Part shown: piece after piece, positions 8,473 to 18,216 of the stretch | Position numbering within the stretch: position 1 is the first letter of the stretch | Layout of the letters: each line of letters starts with the position of its first letter | Assembly: GCF_037969765.1 (NCBI RefSeq) | Contig: NZ_CP150207.1 | Location: 2,342,001 to 2,406,000, forward strand | Direction: 5' to 3' | DNA from: Paenibacillus sp. FSL W8-0186 | GTDB taxonomy: Bacteria > Bacillota > Bacilli > Paenibacillales > Paenibacillaceae | DNA: 64,000 nucleotides | The notes under the pieces: model-generated | Databases searched by the model: none | What the model was told of the DNA's origin: nothing | Seen by the model: only the letters and a program-made list of their open reading frames with translations | Program-made: the position numbers and the translations under genes

Positions 8473-8621
8473 GCCAGGGCCTAGCGCAGGTCTTGTAAGA
8501 CATCGCGAGGTCACCGGAATATGGCTTCTGGTGGTCTCGTAGGCTAGTTAAGATGAAAATGAAAGAATGCCTGGTTCTGGCTTTCATAGTACCAAAGGTG
8601 TTATCAAAAAATAAAAACATA

Positions 8622-8650
8622 TTGACTTCTTGCGAAATGGGGAGTATATT
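8622..8650 (+). promoter_or_regulatory. Sigma-A promoter of the ribonucleoside operon
   Basis: TTGACT (8622-8627) and TATATT (8645-8650) are separated by exactly 17 bases. The palindromic operator follows six bases later, so a bound repressor would cover the transcription start. Confidence 0.8.
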
Positions 8651-8655
8651 TTGTG

Positions 8656-8669
8656 TGTAACCGGTTACC
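8656..8669 (+). promoter_or_regulatory. LacI-type operator / cre-like palindrome
   Basis: GTAACCGGTTAC (8657-8668) is a perfect 12-bp palindrome. The wider TGTAACCGGTTACC matches 13 of 14 positions of the CcpA cre consensus TGNAANCGNTTNCA. It sits between the -10 box and the first gene, which encodes a LacI-type regulator, so autoregulation is likely; carbon catabolite repression through CcpA is possible as well. Confidence 0.7.
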
Positions 8670-8687
8670 TATGAGTGGAGTGAACAT

Positions 8688-9668
8688 ATGATCTCAATCA
8701 AAGACGTTGCCAAGCATGCAGGCGTATCTGTAGCGACAGTATCCAGAGTCTTGAACAATAGCGGATATGTTGGCCAGGATACGAGGGTCAAAGTTGAAAA
8801 AGCGATCAAAGAGCTCAATTACAAGCCGAACGAGGTGGCAAGAAGCCTGTTCAAGAAGCAGTCCAGCACCATTGGCTTGATCGTGCCCGACATTATGAAC
8901 CCCTTCTTTCCTGAGCTCGCGAGAGCGGTTGAAGATACGGCAATTCAGTTAGGATACAATGTGATTCTTTGCAATTCGGATGGAGATGAGAAGAAGGAGC
9001 AAAATTACCTGGATGTCCTGCAGCAGCAGTATGTAAACGGTATTATTGTTTCTTCCAATACGCTGACAGCGGCGCAAATCGAACGGCTTAACATTCCGGT
9101 CGTCAGTATCGACCGGGTGATTAGTAAAGGCCTGCCGACGATTGTCGTAGAGAATAAGAAAGGGGCCATGATGGCAACGCGCTTCTTGCAAAGCAAGGGC
9201 TGCCGCAGGATTGGCCACATCAAAGGGAACAGCCGTGTCCTCAATGCGAAAGAACGCTGTGAAGGCTACATGGAAATTGTCGGCGAAGAGCCATGGTTCA
9301 ACGAGACATACATCGCGGAGGGCCAATATGACATGCAGTCGTCCATTCAGGCGACGCTGGAGCTGCTGCAAAGGCATCCTGATATCGATGGAATCTTTGC
9401 AGCGAATGACATTATGGCGATTGGTGCGATTAAGGCGGCGTATCAGCTTGGCAAAAAAGTGCCTGAAGACATAGCCATCATCGGCTTTGACGGCATCAGC
9501 CTGTCCAAGGCGACAACGCCGGAACTGACCACAATAGAACAGCCCATCTACGAAATGGGAGAGAAAGCGACCAAACTGCTGGTCAGCTTAATGGAGCAGC
9601 AGCAGACTGCGGATCCAGAGAGCTATAAAGTACTGGATGTTACCCTTATAGAGAGAGAATCAACCTAA
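8688..9668 (+). CDS. LacI family regulator of ribose/ribonucleoside use
   Basis: This 326-residue regulator has the LacI helix-turn-helix at its N terminus (IKDVAKHAGVSVATVSRVLNN) with the hinge-helix KPNEVARSL, then the periplasmic-binding-protein-like sensor domain (TIGLIVPDIMNPFFPEL to GFDGI). It is the first gene of an operon with ribokinase and a nucleoside hydrolase, so I infer ribose or a ribose phosphate as effector. It would bind the palindrome at 8656-8669. It resembles RbsR, but no ribose ABC transporter is present, so I leave the symbol blank. Confidence 0.92.
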   Translation: MISIKDVAKHAGVSVATVSRVLNNSGYVGQDTRVKVEKAIKELNYKPNEVARSLFKKQSSTIGLIVPDIMNPFFPELARAVEDTAIQLGYNVILCNSDGDEKKEQNYLDVLQQQYVNGIIVSSNTLTAAQIERLNIPVVSIDRVISKGLPTIVVENKKGAMMATRFLQSKGCRRIGHIKGNSRVLNAKERCEGYMEIVGEEPWFNETYIAEGQYDMQSSIQATLELLQRHPDIDGIFAANDIMAIGAIKAAYQLGKKVPEDIAIIGFDGISLSKATTPELTTIEQPIYEMGEKATKLLVSLMEQQQTADPESYKVLDVTLIEREST

Positions 9669-9683
9669 GAAGGAGAGACAGAA

Positions 9684-10574
9684 ATGGAGCGGAAACCTAA
9701 AATTACTGTTGTTGGCAGCATCAACATGGATCTAGTCACCATAACAACTCAAGTGCCTAAAATCGGTGAGACGCTCCTTGGCAAGCAATTTCAGATGAAC
9801 CCCGGCGGAAAAGGAGCCAATCAAGCAGTAGCAGCAGCACGCCTTGGAGCAGATGTTCGTTTGATTGGCTGTGTCGGGAATGACCGCTTCGGTCAGGACA
9901 TCTTACAGCACCTCAGAAATGAAGGTGTTGATGTAAGTGATGTGGAACCGGTTACAGATCATACAGCTACTGCTACGATTACCGTTTACAACGAGGACAA
10001 CAGCATTATTGTCGTGCCGGCAGCCAACCATCATGTAACCGCGTCATTTGTAGAATCCAAGCGTGAAGTTATCGCACACAGTGATATTCTTCTCGTCCAA
10101 CTGGAAATACTATTGGAAGGTGTGCAAAAGGCGGTAGAGATTGCCAAAGAGAACGGGGTTACCGTTATTCTGAACCCGGCTCCGATTCAGGAGCTGCCAG
10201 CTGAGCTGATACGTCAGGTGGACTACCTTACGCCTAATGAGCATGAGCAGGCTCTTCTGATGCAGCAGCTTCATGACGAGGATATCAGCGGCAAGCTGGT
10301 CGTTACGAAAGGAAGCCAGGGCGTGTCGATCATGGACGGGGGCCTGGAGGTGAACGTTCCGGCCTATAACATTAGCGTCGTAGACACGACTGGAGCAGGA
10401 GATTCTTTTAACGGTGGACTGGCCGTTGCCTTAAGCCAAGGAATGACTTTGCGAGATGCTTGTGAATTTGGCAATGCCGTTGCTGCCCTATCAACAACGA
10501 AGCTCGGGGCGCAAAGCGGAATGCCAACGAAAGACGAGGTTGCCCACTTTATTCAAGGAGGACGAAATCAATGA
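9684..10574 (+). CDS. rbsK: Ribokinase
   Basis: RbsK phosphorylates D-ribose to ribose-5-phosphate with ATP. This 296-residue PfkB-family protein shows the substrate-side GGKGANQAVAAARLG segment early, and the ATP/anion-hole motif DTTGAGDSFNGG at about 234-245 with the catalytic base D240. It starts 15 bases after the regulator ends, behind AAGGAGAGA. Its last codon overlaps the next start (ATGA), so translation is coupled to the nucleoside hydrolase. The ribose it uses is probably released by that hydrolase. Confidence 0.93.
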   Translation: MERKPKITVVGSINMDLVTITTQVPKIGETLLGKQFQMNPGGKGANQAVAAARLGADVRLIGCVGNDRFGQDILQHLRNEGVDVSDVEPVTDHTATATITVYNEDNSIIVVPAANHHVTASFVESKREVIAHSDILLVQLEILLEGVQKAVEIAKENGVTVILNPAPIQELPAELIRQVDYLTPNEHEQALLMQQLHDEDISGKLVVTKGSQGVSIMDGGLEVNVPAYNISVVDTTGAGDSFNGGLAVALSQGMTLRDACEFGNAVAALSTTKLGAQSGMPTKDEVAHFIQGGRNQ

Positions 10575-11491
10575 ACAAAAGACCGATTATTATTGACACC
10601 GATCCAGGAATCGACGATGCAGTTGCATTAGCCATAGCCTTGTACAGCGAGAAGCTGGATGTGCGCTTAATTACTACCGTAGCCGGAAATGTAGGCTTGG
10701 ATAAGGTAACCTTGAACGCCTTGAAATTGCTGAAGTTCTTCAAGAAGGACATCCCTGTAGCGATGGGGGCGGACAGACCGCTGATCAAAGCGCCGATCGA
10801 TGCGAGCAATGTCCACGGCTCTACTGGAATGGACGGTTATGATTTCGAAGAGCCTTCGAAAGAGCTGCTTTTGCAGGAAAATGCGGTCAATGCGATGCAT
10901 CGGGTCATTATGGAAAGCGAACAGCCGATCACTTTAGTTCCGATCGGACCTTTGACAAATATTGCGCTTCTCCTGCGAATGTACCCGGAAGTCAAAGAGA
11001 AGATTGCCGAGGTAGTCATTATGGGCGGATCGACGGCCCGCGGCAATGCCGGAGTCATGGCCGAATTCAACATATTTGCCGATCCTGAAGCGGCGAAAAT
11101 CGTGTTCCATAGCAATCTGCCTGTCGTCATGGTTGGTCTTGACGTTGGATTGAAAGCGCTCGTATATCCTGAAGACAGTGAGCGGCTGAAGGACATGAAC
11201 GAGACAGGGCAAATGATCTATCAGCTGTTCCAAAAATATCGCGGCGGCAGCATGAAGACGGGATTGAAAATGTACGACAGCTGTGCCATTGCCTATCTCC
11301 TGCAGCCAGAGATGTTCACTGTTGCCGATACTTTTGTAGATATAGAGTTAAGCGGCTCTTTGACATCCGGCTGTACTGTTGTGGATCTGAAAGGATACCT
11401 TGGCCAAGAGAACAACGCTAAAGTTTGTGTCGATATCGATCCGCAAATGTTTAAAACGTGGTTTTTGGACGGCTTGAGCAAGTGCAACTAA
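10571..11491 (+). CDS. Nucleoside hydrolase (IunH/RihC type)
   Basis: This enzyme cleaves the N-glycosidic bond of ribonucleosides to give ribose and a free base. The calcium- and ribose-binding signature DTDPGIDD lies at residues 9-16, and the family's VIMGG and AEFN(I)FADPEAA segments follow. The length, 306 residues, is normal. The ATGA overlap with rbsK and the shared promoter make a direct route from nucleoside to ribose-5-phosphate. Whether it prefers purine or pyrimidine nucleosides cannot be read from the sequence. Confidence 0.92.
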   Translation: MNKRPIIIDTDPGIDDAVALAIALYSEKLDVRLITTVAGNVGLDKVTLNALKLLKFFKKDIPVAMGADRPLIKAPIDASNVHGSTGMDGYDFEEPSKELLLQENAVNAMHRVIMESEQPITLVPIGPLTNIALLLRMYPEVKEKIAEVVIMGGSTARGNAGVMAEFNIFADPEAAKIVFHSNLPVVMVGLDVGLKALVYPEDSERLKDMNETGQMIYQLFQKYRGGSMKTGLKMYDSCAIAYLLQPEMFTVADTFVDIELSGSLTSGCTVVDLKGYLGQENNAKVCVDIDPQMFKTWFLDGLSKCN

Positions 11492-11611
11492 GTTACGCCT
11501 GATCAACCGGGCTCTGCATTACGAATCTTTGCTTGATCACTGGATACTCTGATCTGCATCTGATTTGAGTATTATCGGCACCCAATCTGCATCTTTAGGA
11601 GGAACGTCTTT

Positions 11612-13039
11612 ATGGGGTCTAATTTAGTCATGTACGGCTCAGCGATTGTTGCTGTACTTATCGTTATTTACATGTTAATCAAGAAAATGGACATTAAAAT
11701 CACTCTTTTTCTCATGGGGATCATTTTGATTTTGGTGGCAACGGCAATGGGCAACGGGATTGCCATCAAGGATTTCGAATCGACGGGTTCGCTATGGCTG
11801 GATCCGCTTCAGGTGATCGTGCTCCAATTCAAGCAGACGTTTACGGCTGCGGGCTTCATCATCCTCCTGCTTGGGGGCTATACCGCTTATATGTCCGCCA
11901 TTGGAGCAAACGAAGTGACGGTCAACGCTTTAACGAAGCCTATTTCCAAAATTAAGTCGGCTTACATTCTAGTTCCTATCGTATTTTTGCTCGGCAATCT
12001 GCTGTCTCTTGTCATTCCGAGTGCATCGAACCTGGCGATCATTTTGCTGGCAACCTTGTTCCCGATTCTTAGAAAAGCGGGCATGTCGGCGCTTTCCGCG
12101 GCGGCGGTCATCGCTACATCTGCCACGATCGTTCCTACGCCGCTTGGAAGCGACAACGTCGCCATCGCCCAGGAGTTGGCCAAACACGCGATGTTCGCCA
12201 ACTTGACGGTAACGGACTATGTGTTCAGATATCATGCTATTGTATCCATTCCAACCTTGCTCTTTATCGCACTGGTTCATTATTACTGGCAGAAGCGAAT
12301 GGACAAGAAAGCAAGCCATTTGCAGGCTGAAGCCGAAGTAAATCATGAATCCAAGGAGGATATGGAAGTCAAAGGCGGCAAGCTGTTCAAAACCGTGTAC
12401 GCACTTCTGCCGATCTTCCCGATTATTCTGCTGCTGGGTACTTACGCAATTCAGATTACGACAGGCAATGCCATTGAACTCAGCGTAGAGGTCGCAACCT
12501 TGGTTTCGTTCGTGCTCGCGATCATCTGCGAAGTCATTCGCCATAAAGGCGACAGAAGTGTACTGGAAAAAACGGAATCCTTTTTTAAAGGAATGGGTGG
12601 AGCGGTACCGATCGTCGCCCTGCTCGTTGCCGCTTCCGTTTTTGTTACGGGGCTGAAATCTATCGGTTTAGTCGATGCCCTGCAGCAATCCATGCAAAAT
12701 ATTCAAGGAAACGGACTAGACTTCATTCTGCCGCTGATCCTTGTAGCCATTACGGCGCTGATCGTTATTCTTAGCGGCAGCGGTACGGCTTTGATCTTCG
12801 CCATGGTGCCGTTAATGGTTCCGTTAGCGGATGCAGCAGGAATCAGTCCGATTGCAATTTCGGTGCCGATGGGACTTTCGGGCAACCTGTTCCGCGCGGT
12901 ATCGCCGGTGGCGGCCGTTGTGCTGATCGTTGCCGGTACGGTGAAGACGGATCCAATCGCGATCGTAAAAAGAACGTCGGTTCCAATGATCGCAGGTGTG
13001 ATCTTTATGTTCATCCTGTCCATGGTTATCTTTCTGTAA
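11612..13039 (+). CDS. DcuC/YfcC-type membrane carrier, probable nucleoside or ribose importer
   Basis: This 475-residue protein has about twelve hydrophobic helices and the layout of the DcuC-like anaerobic C4-dicarboxylate carriers, including two similar halves with the reentrant-type motifs PSASNLAIILLATLFP and SGSGTALIFAMVPLM. Named members transport dicarboxylates, but this gene closes an operon of regulator, ribokinase and nucleoside hydrolase, so I infer that it brings in ribonucleosides. AGGAGG precedes ATG 11612. The 120-base gap from the hydrolase contains no clear terminator, and a strong terminator follows the gene, so it is probably cotranscribed. Confidence 0.82.
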   Translation: MGSNLVMYGSAIVAVLIVIYMLIKKMDIKITLFLMGIILILVATAMGNGIAIKDFESTGSLWLDPLQVIVLQFKQTFTAAGFIILLLGGYTAYMSAIGANEVTVNALTKPISKIKSAYILVPIVFLLGNLLSLVIPSASNLAIILLATLFPILRKAGMSALSAAAVIATSATIVPTPLGSDNVAIAQELAKHAMFANLTVTDYVFRYHAIVSIPTLLFIALVHYYWQKRMDKKASHLQAEAEVNHESKEDMEVKGGKLFKTVYALLPIFPIILLLGTYAIQITTGNAIELSVEVATLVSFVLAIICEVIRHKGDRSVLEKTESFFKGMGGAVPIVALLVAASVFVTGLKSIGLVDALQQSMQNIQGNGLDFILPLILVAITALIVILSGSGTALIFAMVPLMVPLADAAGISPIAISVPMGLSGNLFRAVSPVAAVVLIVAGTVKTDPIAIVKRTSVPMIAGVIFMFILSMVIFL

Positions 13040-13063
13040 CATTAATTCATCATCAAACCAAAG

Positions 13064-13092
13064 AAGAACAGGCCTAGATCCTGTTCTTTTTT
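13064..13092 (+). terminator. Terminator of the ribonucleoside operon
   Basis: AAGAACAGG (13064-13072) pairs perfectly with CCTGTTCTT (13080-13088) around a seven-base loop and runs into a T tract. Confidence 0.88.
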
Positions 13093-13239
13093 GATTTGGA
13101 AACCATTTGTTCAGAATATTACCTTTCATAAAGCAAAACGGGTTAGTTACCTAAAAAATCGTCACTAGACTAATTAATTATCGCTTTGCTGCAACCTTCC
13201 AAACAATGGAAACGTCGAGGGTGCAAAGGGGGTAATAGA

Positions 13240-14352
13240 ATGATTAAGAAATGGAAATGGGTACTATGTATAGGAACAATGACATTGTCTTTGCTGTTAG
13301 GCGGGTGCGGAAGCGCGAGCAGCAATAAAGCAGCCGACAGCAAGGCGGACAGCGGTTTTTCCGCAGAGTCTGAACTTATGAGCATGAGCGCGGATGTTAG
13401 CATGAGCACAGCAACAACCGAGCAAAGCATGCCAGCTGCCGGCAGCAATGAGGCGCCTGTAGGAAATCAGTCGTCCACTACGCAGGCTGGCGATTTTCAG
13501 GTGCCAGGGGGAAGCCCAGGCATGCAGGCGATTGACGCCCCGGCTGGGCTGAATAAGAAGCTGATTTACCGGGCAAATGTTGTACTGGAAGTGAAGGATT
13601 ACGGCAAGGCCCAGTCCGAGGTGCGGAATTTGGTGGCCATGTCGGGCGGCTACATTGTGGAATTTACCGAGAACCAGTCTCAGCATGAGCAGGGCGGTAC
13701 GATCATCCTGAAGGTGCCATCGTCCGGATTTTCCTCATTTTTGGACCGTCTGGAGAAAATGGAGCACGAATCGCTGCAGCGCAGTATGCAAGGGCAGGAT
13801 GTTTCCGAGGAGTACGTCGATTTAGAGTCGCGGCTCAAAGTGAAGCAGGCGATGGAGTCTAGATATTTGCAATTTCTGAAGGAAGCAACAAAGAGCAGTC
13901 AAATGGTGGAGTTCGCTAATGAACTGGAACGGATTCAGACGGAAATTGAACAAATCCGGGGACGGATGCGCTACATTGACCAGAACGTGGCTTATTCTAC
14001 GGTGGAAATCCGGCTATATCAGCCGGAGGTGAACCAGGTCAATCCCTCCGCTAAGGGCAAGGAACCGCTCGGCCACCGGGCGTGGAGCGCTTTGGACAGC
14101 AGTCTGAAAGCATTATCGGTCGCTATGGAATGGATCATCGTTATTTTGTCTGGCGCCCTGCCCATATTGCTGCTTCTTGGCATCATTGCCGCTCCGATCT
14201 GGATGGTGCGCCGCAAGCGGCTGCTCAAAGCTAAGGAATACCGCCTTCAGCGCAAAAATACAGTCAATCCGCCAGCCGGAACAAAACAGGCAGGACAGGC
14301 AGAAGCGGCGGACAATCAAGACATTCCACGCCATGAAGATGACACAGACTGA
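13240..14352 (+). CDS. DUF4349 lipoprotein
   Basis: This 370-residue protein begins with a lipoprotein signal peptide ending in LLGGC, with lipidated C23. A low-complexity Ser/Ala linker follows, then the DUF4349 region with long coiled-coil helices (VDLESRLKVKQAMESRYLQF, ELERIQTEIEQIRGRMRYID). A membrane helix near residues 300-330 and a basic, then acidic, cytoplasmic tail close it. The function of the family is not established; the layout suggests an envelope-spanning anchor. I chose ATG 13240 behind AAAGGGGGT instead of the upstream in-frame codon at 13186, because only the shorter form begins with a signal peptide. Confidence 0.85.
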   Translation: MIKKWKWVLCIGTMTLSLLLGGCGSASSNKAADSKADSGFSAESELMSMSADVSMSTATTEQSMPAAGSNEAPVGNQSSTTQAGDFQVPGGSPGMQAIDAPAGLNKKLIYRANVVLEVKDYGKAQSEVRNLVAMSGGYIVEFTENQSQHEQGGTIILKVPSSGFSSFLDRLEKMEHESLQRSMQGQDVSEEYVDLESRLKVKQAMESRYLQFLKEATKSSQMVEFANELERIQTEIEQIRGRMRYIDQNVAYSTVEIRLYQPEVNQVNPSAKGKEPLGHRAWSALDSSLKALSVAMEWIIVILSGALPILLLLGIIAAPIWMVRRKRLLKAKEYRLQRKNTVNPPAGTKQAGQAEAADNQDIPRHEDDTD

Positions 14353-14469
14353 AAGGCAAACTGAAATTAGGACACAAAATTCCATATAGAATATCACTTT
14401 ACTGTCGTTACGTAACTTGGAGAACATAGTAGAATACAGGGTATCAGCTATTGATTAGGAGGAAATGGA

Positions 14470-16665
14470 ATGCCTATTTACTATGACGAAGCATCCGGTA
14501 TTTTTCATTTGCAATCGCATCAAACCAGTTACGTCATTCAACTCGTGCGGGGCTTGCCTGCACATGTATATTTCGGTCCGCAGCTCCGGCAAGGAAGCAA
14601 TTTAAATGATCTGCTTCACAGAGTGGAGCGCTCGTCGTTCTGCCCAAACCCATTTCCGGACGACAAAACGATATCGCTGGATACTTTGCCGCAGGAGTAC
14701 CCGCAGTATGGTACGAGCGATTTCCGGAGCCCGGCTTACCAGATCAAGCTGTCTAACGGAACCCGCATTTCCGAGCTGGTCTACCGATCACACCGTATCA
14801 CAGCCGGGAAGCCAGATTTGGAAGGGCTTCCGGCGGTTTATACGGAGCAGGATAACGAGGCGGAGACGTTAGAACTCGTGCTGCATGATGCCAAGGCAGG
14901 GTTAAGTGTAACGCTGTATTATACGGTATTCGAGCAATTCAGCGCCATCGCAAGATCGGCTAGACTGGCGAACGAAGCGGGAGAGGCGCTGCAGCTCGAG
15001 CGGGCGTTAAGCGCCTCCATTGACTTGCCTGATGCCCGTTATGATGCGCTGTATTTATCAGGCGCATGGGCCAGGGAACGCCACATTCAGCGAAGAGCGC
15101 TTGCGCCGGGCGTAACCGGAATCAACAGCCGCAGAGGGTCGAGCTCGCATCAGTTTAATCCTTTTCTCGCGCTGCTCCGTCCTGAAACGAATGAGCGCCA
15201 GGGCGAGGTGTACGGCTTCAGCCTGATTTATAGCGGAAATTTTGCCGCCGAGGCCGAAGTGGATCAATTCGGAACAACGCGCGTATCGCTGGGCATCAAT
15301 TCTTTTGACTTTTCTTGGAGGCTTGAGCCGGGGGAAGCTTTCCAGACGCCGGAAGCGGTGCTCGTCTATTCCGCTGAAGGGCTTGGGGGCATGTCGCGTA
15401 CATTCCACAAGTTATATCGTACGAGACTGTGCCGGGGCGTGCACCGGGATCTGGAACGTCCGATTCTCGTCAACAACTGGGAGGCTACGTACTTCGATTT
15501 CAATGCCGACAAGATCGAAGCTATCGCCAAAAAAGGCGGCGAGCTAGGCATCGAGCTGTTCGTGCTGGACGATGGCTGGTTCGGCAAACGGGACTCCGAC
15601 AACAGCTCGCTTGGCGACTGGTTTGAGGACCGCCGCAAGCTGCCAAACGGCTTGCAGGATCTTGCCGAACGGGTGAAACGGCAAGGGCTGCAGTTCGGAC
15701 TGTGGTTCGAGCCGGAGATGATTTCCCCGGACAGCGATTTGTATCGCAGCCATCCGGACTGGTGCCTGCACGTGCCGAATCACCGCAGAACCGAAGCACG
15801 CGACCAGCTGATCCTCGACATGTCGCGCGCGGATGTAAGGGAATATCTATACGGTCGGCTCAGTGAAATTTTTACGAATGTGCCGATTTCATATATTAAA
15901 TGGGATATGAACCGCAACATGACAGAGATCGGCTCTGCGCTCAGCTCCCCTGAGCGGCAGAGCGAGACGGCTCATCGTTATATTCTCGGGCTGTATGAAT
16001 TGATGGAGCGCTTGACTAGTGAATTCCCGCATATTCTGTTCGAGAGCTGCTCCGGAGGAGGGGGGCGCTTTGATCCGGGCATGCTCTACTACATGCCGCA
16101 AACGTGGACTAGCGACGATACCGACGGCGTGGAGCGTTTGAAAATTCAATATGGCACTAGTATCGTCTACCCGGTCTCGACGATGGGCGCTCACGTGTCG
16201 GCGGTGCCGAACCATCAGGTCGGCCGCAAGACATCATTAGAATTCCGCGGGGACGTAGCGATGTCCGGCAATTTCGGCTATGAGCTTGATTTGACGACAT
16301 TTACGCCGGAGGAAGTGGAAATTGCCAAAGCCCAAATTGCAAGCTACAAGGAAATTCGCGGGCTGGTACAGCAGGGCGACCTATATCGTTTGTTAAGTCC
16401 CTTTGAAGGCAACGAGACATCATGGATGTTCGTCAGCGAAGACCGCAGGGAAGCGCTGCTGTTCTACTTCCATGTGCTCGCCGAGCCGAACGCGCCGCTG
16501 AAGCGCGTGAAGCTGGAAGGCCTTGATCCATTGCTGGACTATCAGCTAGGGGATACGGATACCATCTACGGCGGCGACCGTTTGATGGCAGCCGGCTTGC
16601 CGATAACTTCCATTCGGGGCGATTTCGAGAGCAGAGTTGTGCACCTAAGAGCGATTTCGCAATAA
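14470..16665 (+). CDS. Alpha-galactosidase, GH36
   Basis: This 731-residue enzyme releases terminal alpha-galactose from oligosaccharides such as raffinose and melibiose. The GH36 nucleophile is D479 in KWDMNRNMTE and the acid/base is D549 in WTSDDTDG; both positions are within a residue or so of those in characterised enzymes of this length. The SCSGGGGRFDPG motif lies between them. There is no signal peptide, so it acts in the cytoplasm on imported sugars. AGGAGG precedes the start. No galactoside transporter or regulator is adjacent. Confidence 0.95.
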   Translation: MPIYYDEASGIFHLQSHQTSYVIQLVRGLPAHVYFGPQLRQGSNLNDLLHRVERSSFCPNPFPDDKTISLDTLPQEYPQYGTSDFRSPAYQIKLSNGTRISELVYRSHRITAGKPDLEGLPAVYTEQDNEAETLELVLHDAKAGLSVTLYYTVFEQFSAIARSARLANEAGEALQLERALSASIDLPDARYDALYLSGAWARERHIQRRALAPGVTGINSRRGSSSHQFNPFLALLRPETNERQGEVYGFSLIYSGNFAAEAEVDQFGTTRVSLGINSFDFSWRLEPGEAFQTPEAVLVYSAEGLGGMSRTFHKLYRTRLCRGVHRDLERPILVNNWEATYFDFNADKIEAIAKKGGELGIELFVLDDGWFGKRDSDNSSLGDWFEDRRKLPNGLQDLAERVKRQGLQFGLWFEPEMISPDSDLYRSHPDWCLHVPNHRRTEARDQLILDMSRADVREYLYGRLSEIFTNVPISYIKWDMNRNMTEIGSALSSPERQSETAHRYILGLYELMERLTSEFPHILFESCSGGGGRFDPGMLYYMPQTWTSDDTDGVERLKIQYGTSIVYPVSTMGAHVSAVPNHQVGRKTSLEFRGDVAMSGNFGYELDLTTFTPEEVEIAKAQIASYKEIRGLVQQGDLYRLLSPFEGNETSWMFVSEDRREALLFYFHVLAEPNAPLKRVKLEGLDPLLDYQLGDTDTIYGGDRLMAAGLPITSIRGDFESRVVHLRAISQ

Positions 16666-16681
16666 GAACTGAGGAACAAGA

Positions 16682-16710
16682 AAGCCATGGCCCAAGGCCA
16701 TGGCTTCTTT
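16682..16710. terminator. Bidirectional terminator between the alpha-galactosidase and the chemoreceptor
   Basis: AAGCCATGGCC pairs perfectly with GGCCATGGCTT around a CAA loop and is followed by TCTTTGTT. The flanking genes converge, and the reverse strand also reads into a T-containing tail (TCTTGTTCCTC). Confidence 0.85.
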
Positions 16711-16723
16711 GTTGCATTCACAT

Positions 16724-17974
16724 CTAGAATTTGAAAATATGTATCGTTTTTTGCAGCTGGAAAACCGCGTTTTTCATGGCTTCCGTTTCTTCCGCCATCT
16801 TCTGGATCGATTGGATTTGCTCATTCATCGAAGCCGATACCTGCTCCGTACCTGCAGCTGACTGTTGGGTAATCGCTGATATGTTCTGAATAGACTGGGA
16901 AATATGCTGCGCGCTGTCCAGCATGCTCTCGCTTTCTCTGGAGAAGGCTTCGATTTGCTCGGAAATATACTGCACGCTTTGCACGATTTGCGCAAAAATT
17001 TGCTCAGCTTCCCGGATCATCAGGTTTTGCTGCTGTACGACCTCTTCGTTAATTTTTATGTTGTGTCCGGCCAGCTTCACATCATTTTCTATGCTCCGAA
17101 CGAGGCTGAATACCTCTTTCGTGGAAGCGGTGGATTCCTCCGCCAGCTTGCGAACCTCATGGGCGACGACAGCGAAACCTGCGCCATGCTCTCCTGCTCT
17201 AGCTGCTTCGATCGAGGCGTTGAGCGATAGCAGGTTGGTCTGCTCGGCGATTTCCGAAATCGTAGCTGTAATGCGTGTAATGCCCTGGGCGTTAATGGAG
17301 AGCGCGTTGATCGACTCCGCGACCTTCTGTGTCGCATCAATATTGCGGCGCATCCCTTCGGCCTGCCTGGAGACGGATTCCCGCCCCTTCTCGACGAGCT
17401 CCAGCGTATCGCGGGAACGTTCATTCATTTCTTTGGTAGAGTCGGTATAATTGCTGACCTTATCTTCGATCTGACGGATGGACTCCGTCATGTCGCTGAC
17501 ATCCTCGGAAATCTCGTTGGCTCCAATCGCCAGTTCGTTGGAGGACTGGGCCACCTGACCCATAACGTGAATGAGCTCTTCGTTCCTGTCCGAAATAGCC
17601 CGGCTGGAATCCATGACTTTACGGGTAATTTCGGAGGTCTCCTGCAAAATTTTGCGAAGCCTGTCTATCATGCTGTTAAAAGATCGGCTTAAATTATCCA
17701 TGCCTCCCGATTCGTTGATCCGGCTAGTGAAGTCGCCTTTGGCAATCTTGGCCGAGGCGTTGGAGATGTCATCGAACGATTCCGTAAGCGCTTTCTGAAC
17801 ATAGCGGGTAAGTGGGATAGTAAGCGCTCCCAGAATGGCAACCAAGACGATCCCCGTCAATAAGTGGCCCTGTAGAATGAACAAAATCAGCGTCGGTATT
17901 CCGAAAAGGGCGGCGATGCCGTAGCAGGCTGCTGAAATCTTTCCGCCAAGGGGAAGTCTGTTGAACCATGACAT
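16724..17974 (-). CDS. Methyl-accepting chemotaxis protein with no large sensor domain
   Basis: This 416-residue receptor-like protein has two closely spaced membrane helices near residues 15-58, so almost nothing lies outside the cell. A HAMP-like segment follows, then a long coiled-coil signalling domain whose hairpin tip is [38 protein letters not shown]. It should couple to CheA/CheW. With no sensory domain it may sense membrane or intracellular conditions. GGAGG precedes ATG 17974. No other chemotaxis gene is in the window. Confidence 0.92.
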   Translation of the reverse strand: MSWFNRLPLGGKISAACYGIAALFGIPTLILFILQGHLLTGIVLVAILGALTIPLTRYVQKALTESFDDISNASAKIAKGDFTSRINESGGMDNLSRSFNSMIDRLRKILQETSEITRKVMDSSRAISDRNEELIHVMGQVAQSSNELAIGANEISEDVSDMTESIRQIEDKVSNYTDSTKEMNERSRDTLELVEKGRESVSRQAEGMRRNIDATQKVAESINALSINAQGITRITATISEIAEQTNLLSLNASIEAARAGEHGAGFAVVAHEVRKLAEESTASTKEVFSLVRSIENDVKLAGHNIKINEEVVQQQNLMIREAEQIFAQIVQSVQYISEQIEAFSRESESMLDSAQHISQSIQNISAITQQSAAGTEQVSASMNEQIQSIQKMAEETEAMKNAVFQLQKTIHIFKF

Positions 17975-18110
17975 AAGAATGATGCCCTCCTTAATAAAAA
18001 TAGGATGTTTATCCCATTATATCATCCGAAAGGCCAAGGGGATATATCGATTTTCGAGATATTGGCAGAATAGATGGCGGATATTGGCAGCAATTTCAAT
18101 TAAAAAATAC

Positions 18111-18139
18111 TTGAAAACGCTTAAAGCATATTTTATGAT
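18111..18139 (+). promoter_or_regulatory. Sigma-A promoter with overlapping cre-like site, YheO/PatB unit
   Basis: TTGAAA (18111-18116) and TATGAT (18134-18139) are spaced by 17 bases. The -35 box overlaps TGAAAACGCTTAAA (18112-18125), which matches 13 of 14 cre consensus positions. This would place CcpA on the -35 region and repress the unit during growth on good sugars. The cre match is not exact, so that part is tentative. Confidence 0.5.
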
Positions 18140-18216
18140 GAAATTAGATAATAAATTATTATCAAGATAAGAAAATTATTATCAATCAAACAAAAAAGCG
18201 AGAGTAGGGGATACGC

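Noticed and set aside
8503..8545. Inverted repeat after the ABC exporter as a terminator
   Set aside because: The stem relies on wobble pairs and there is no T run; too weak to list.
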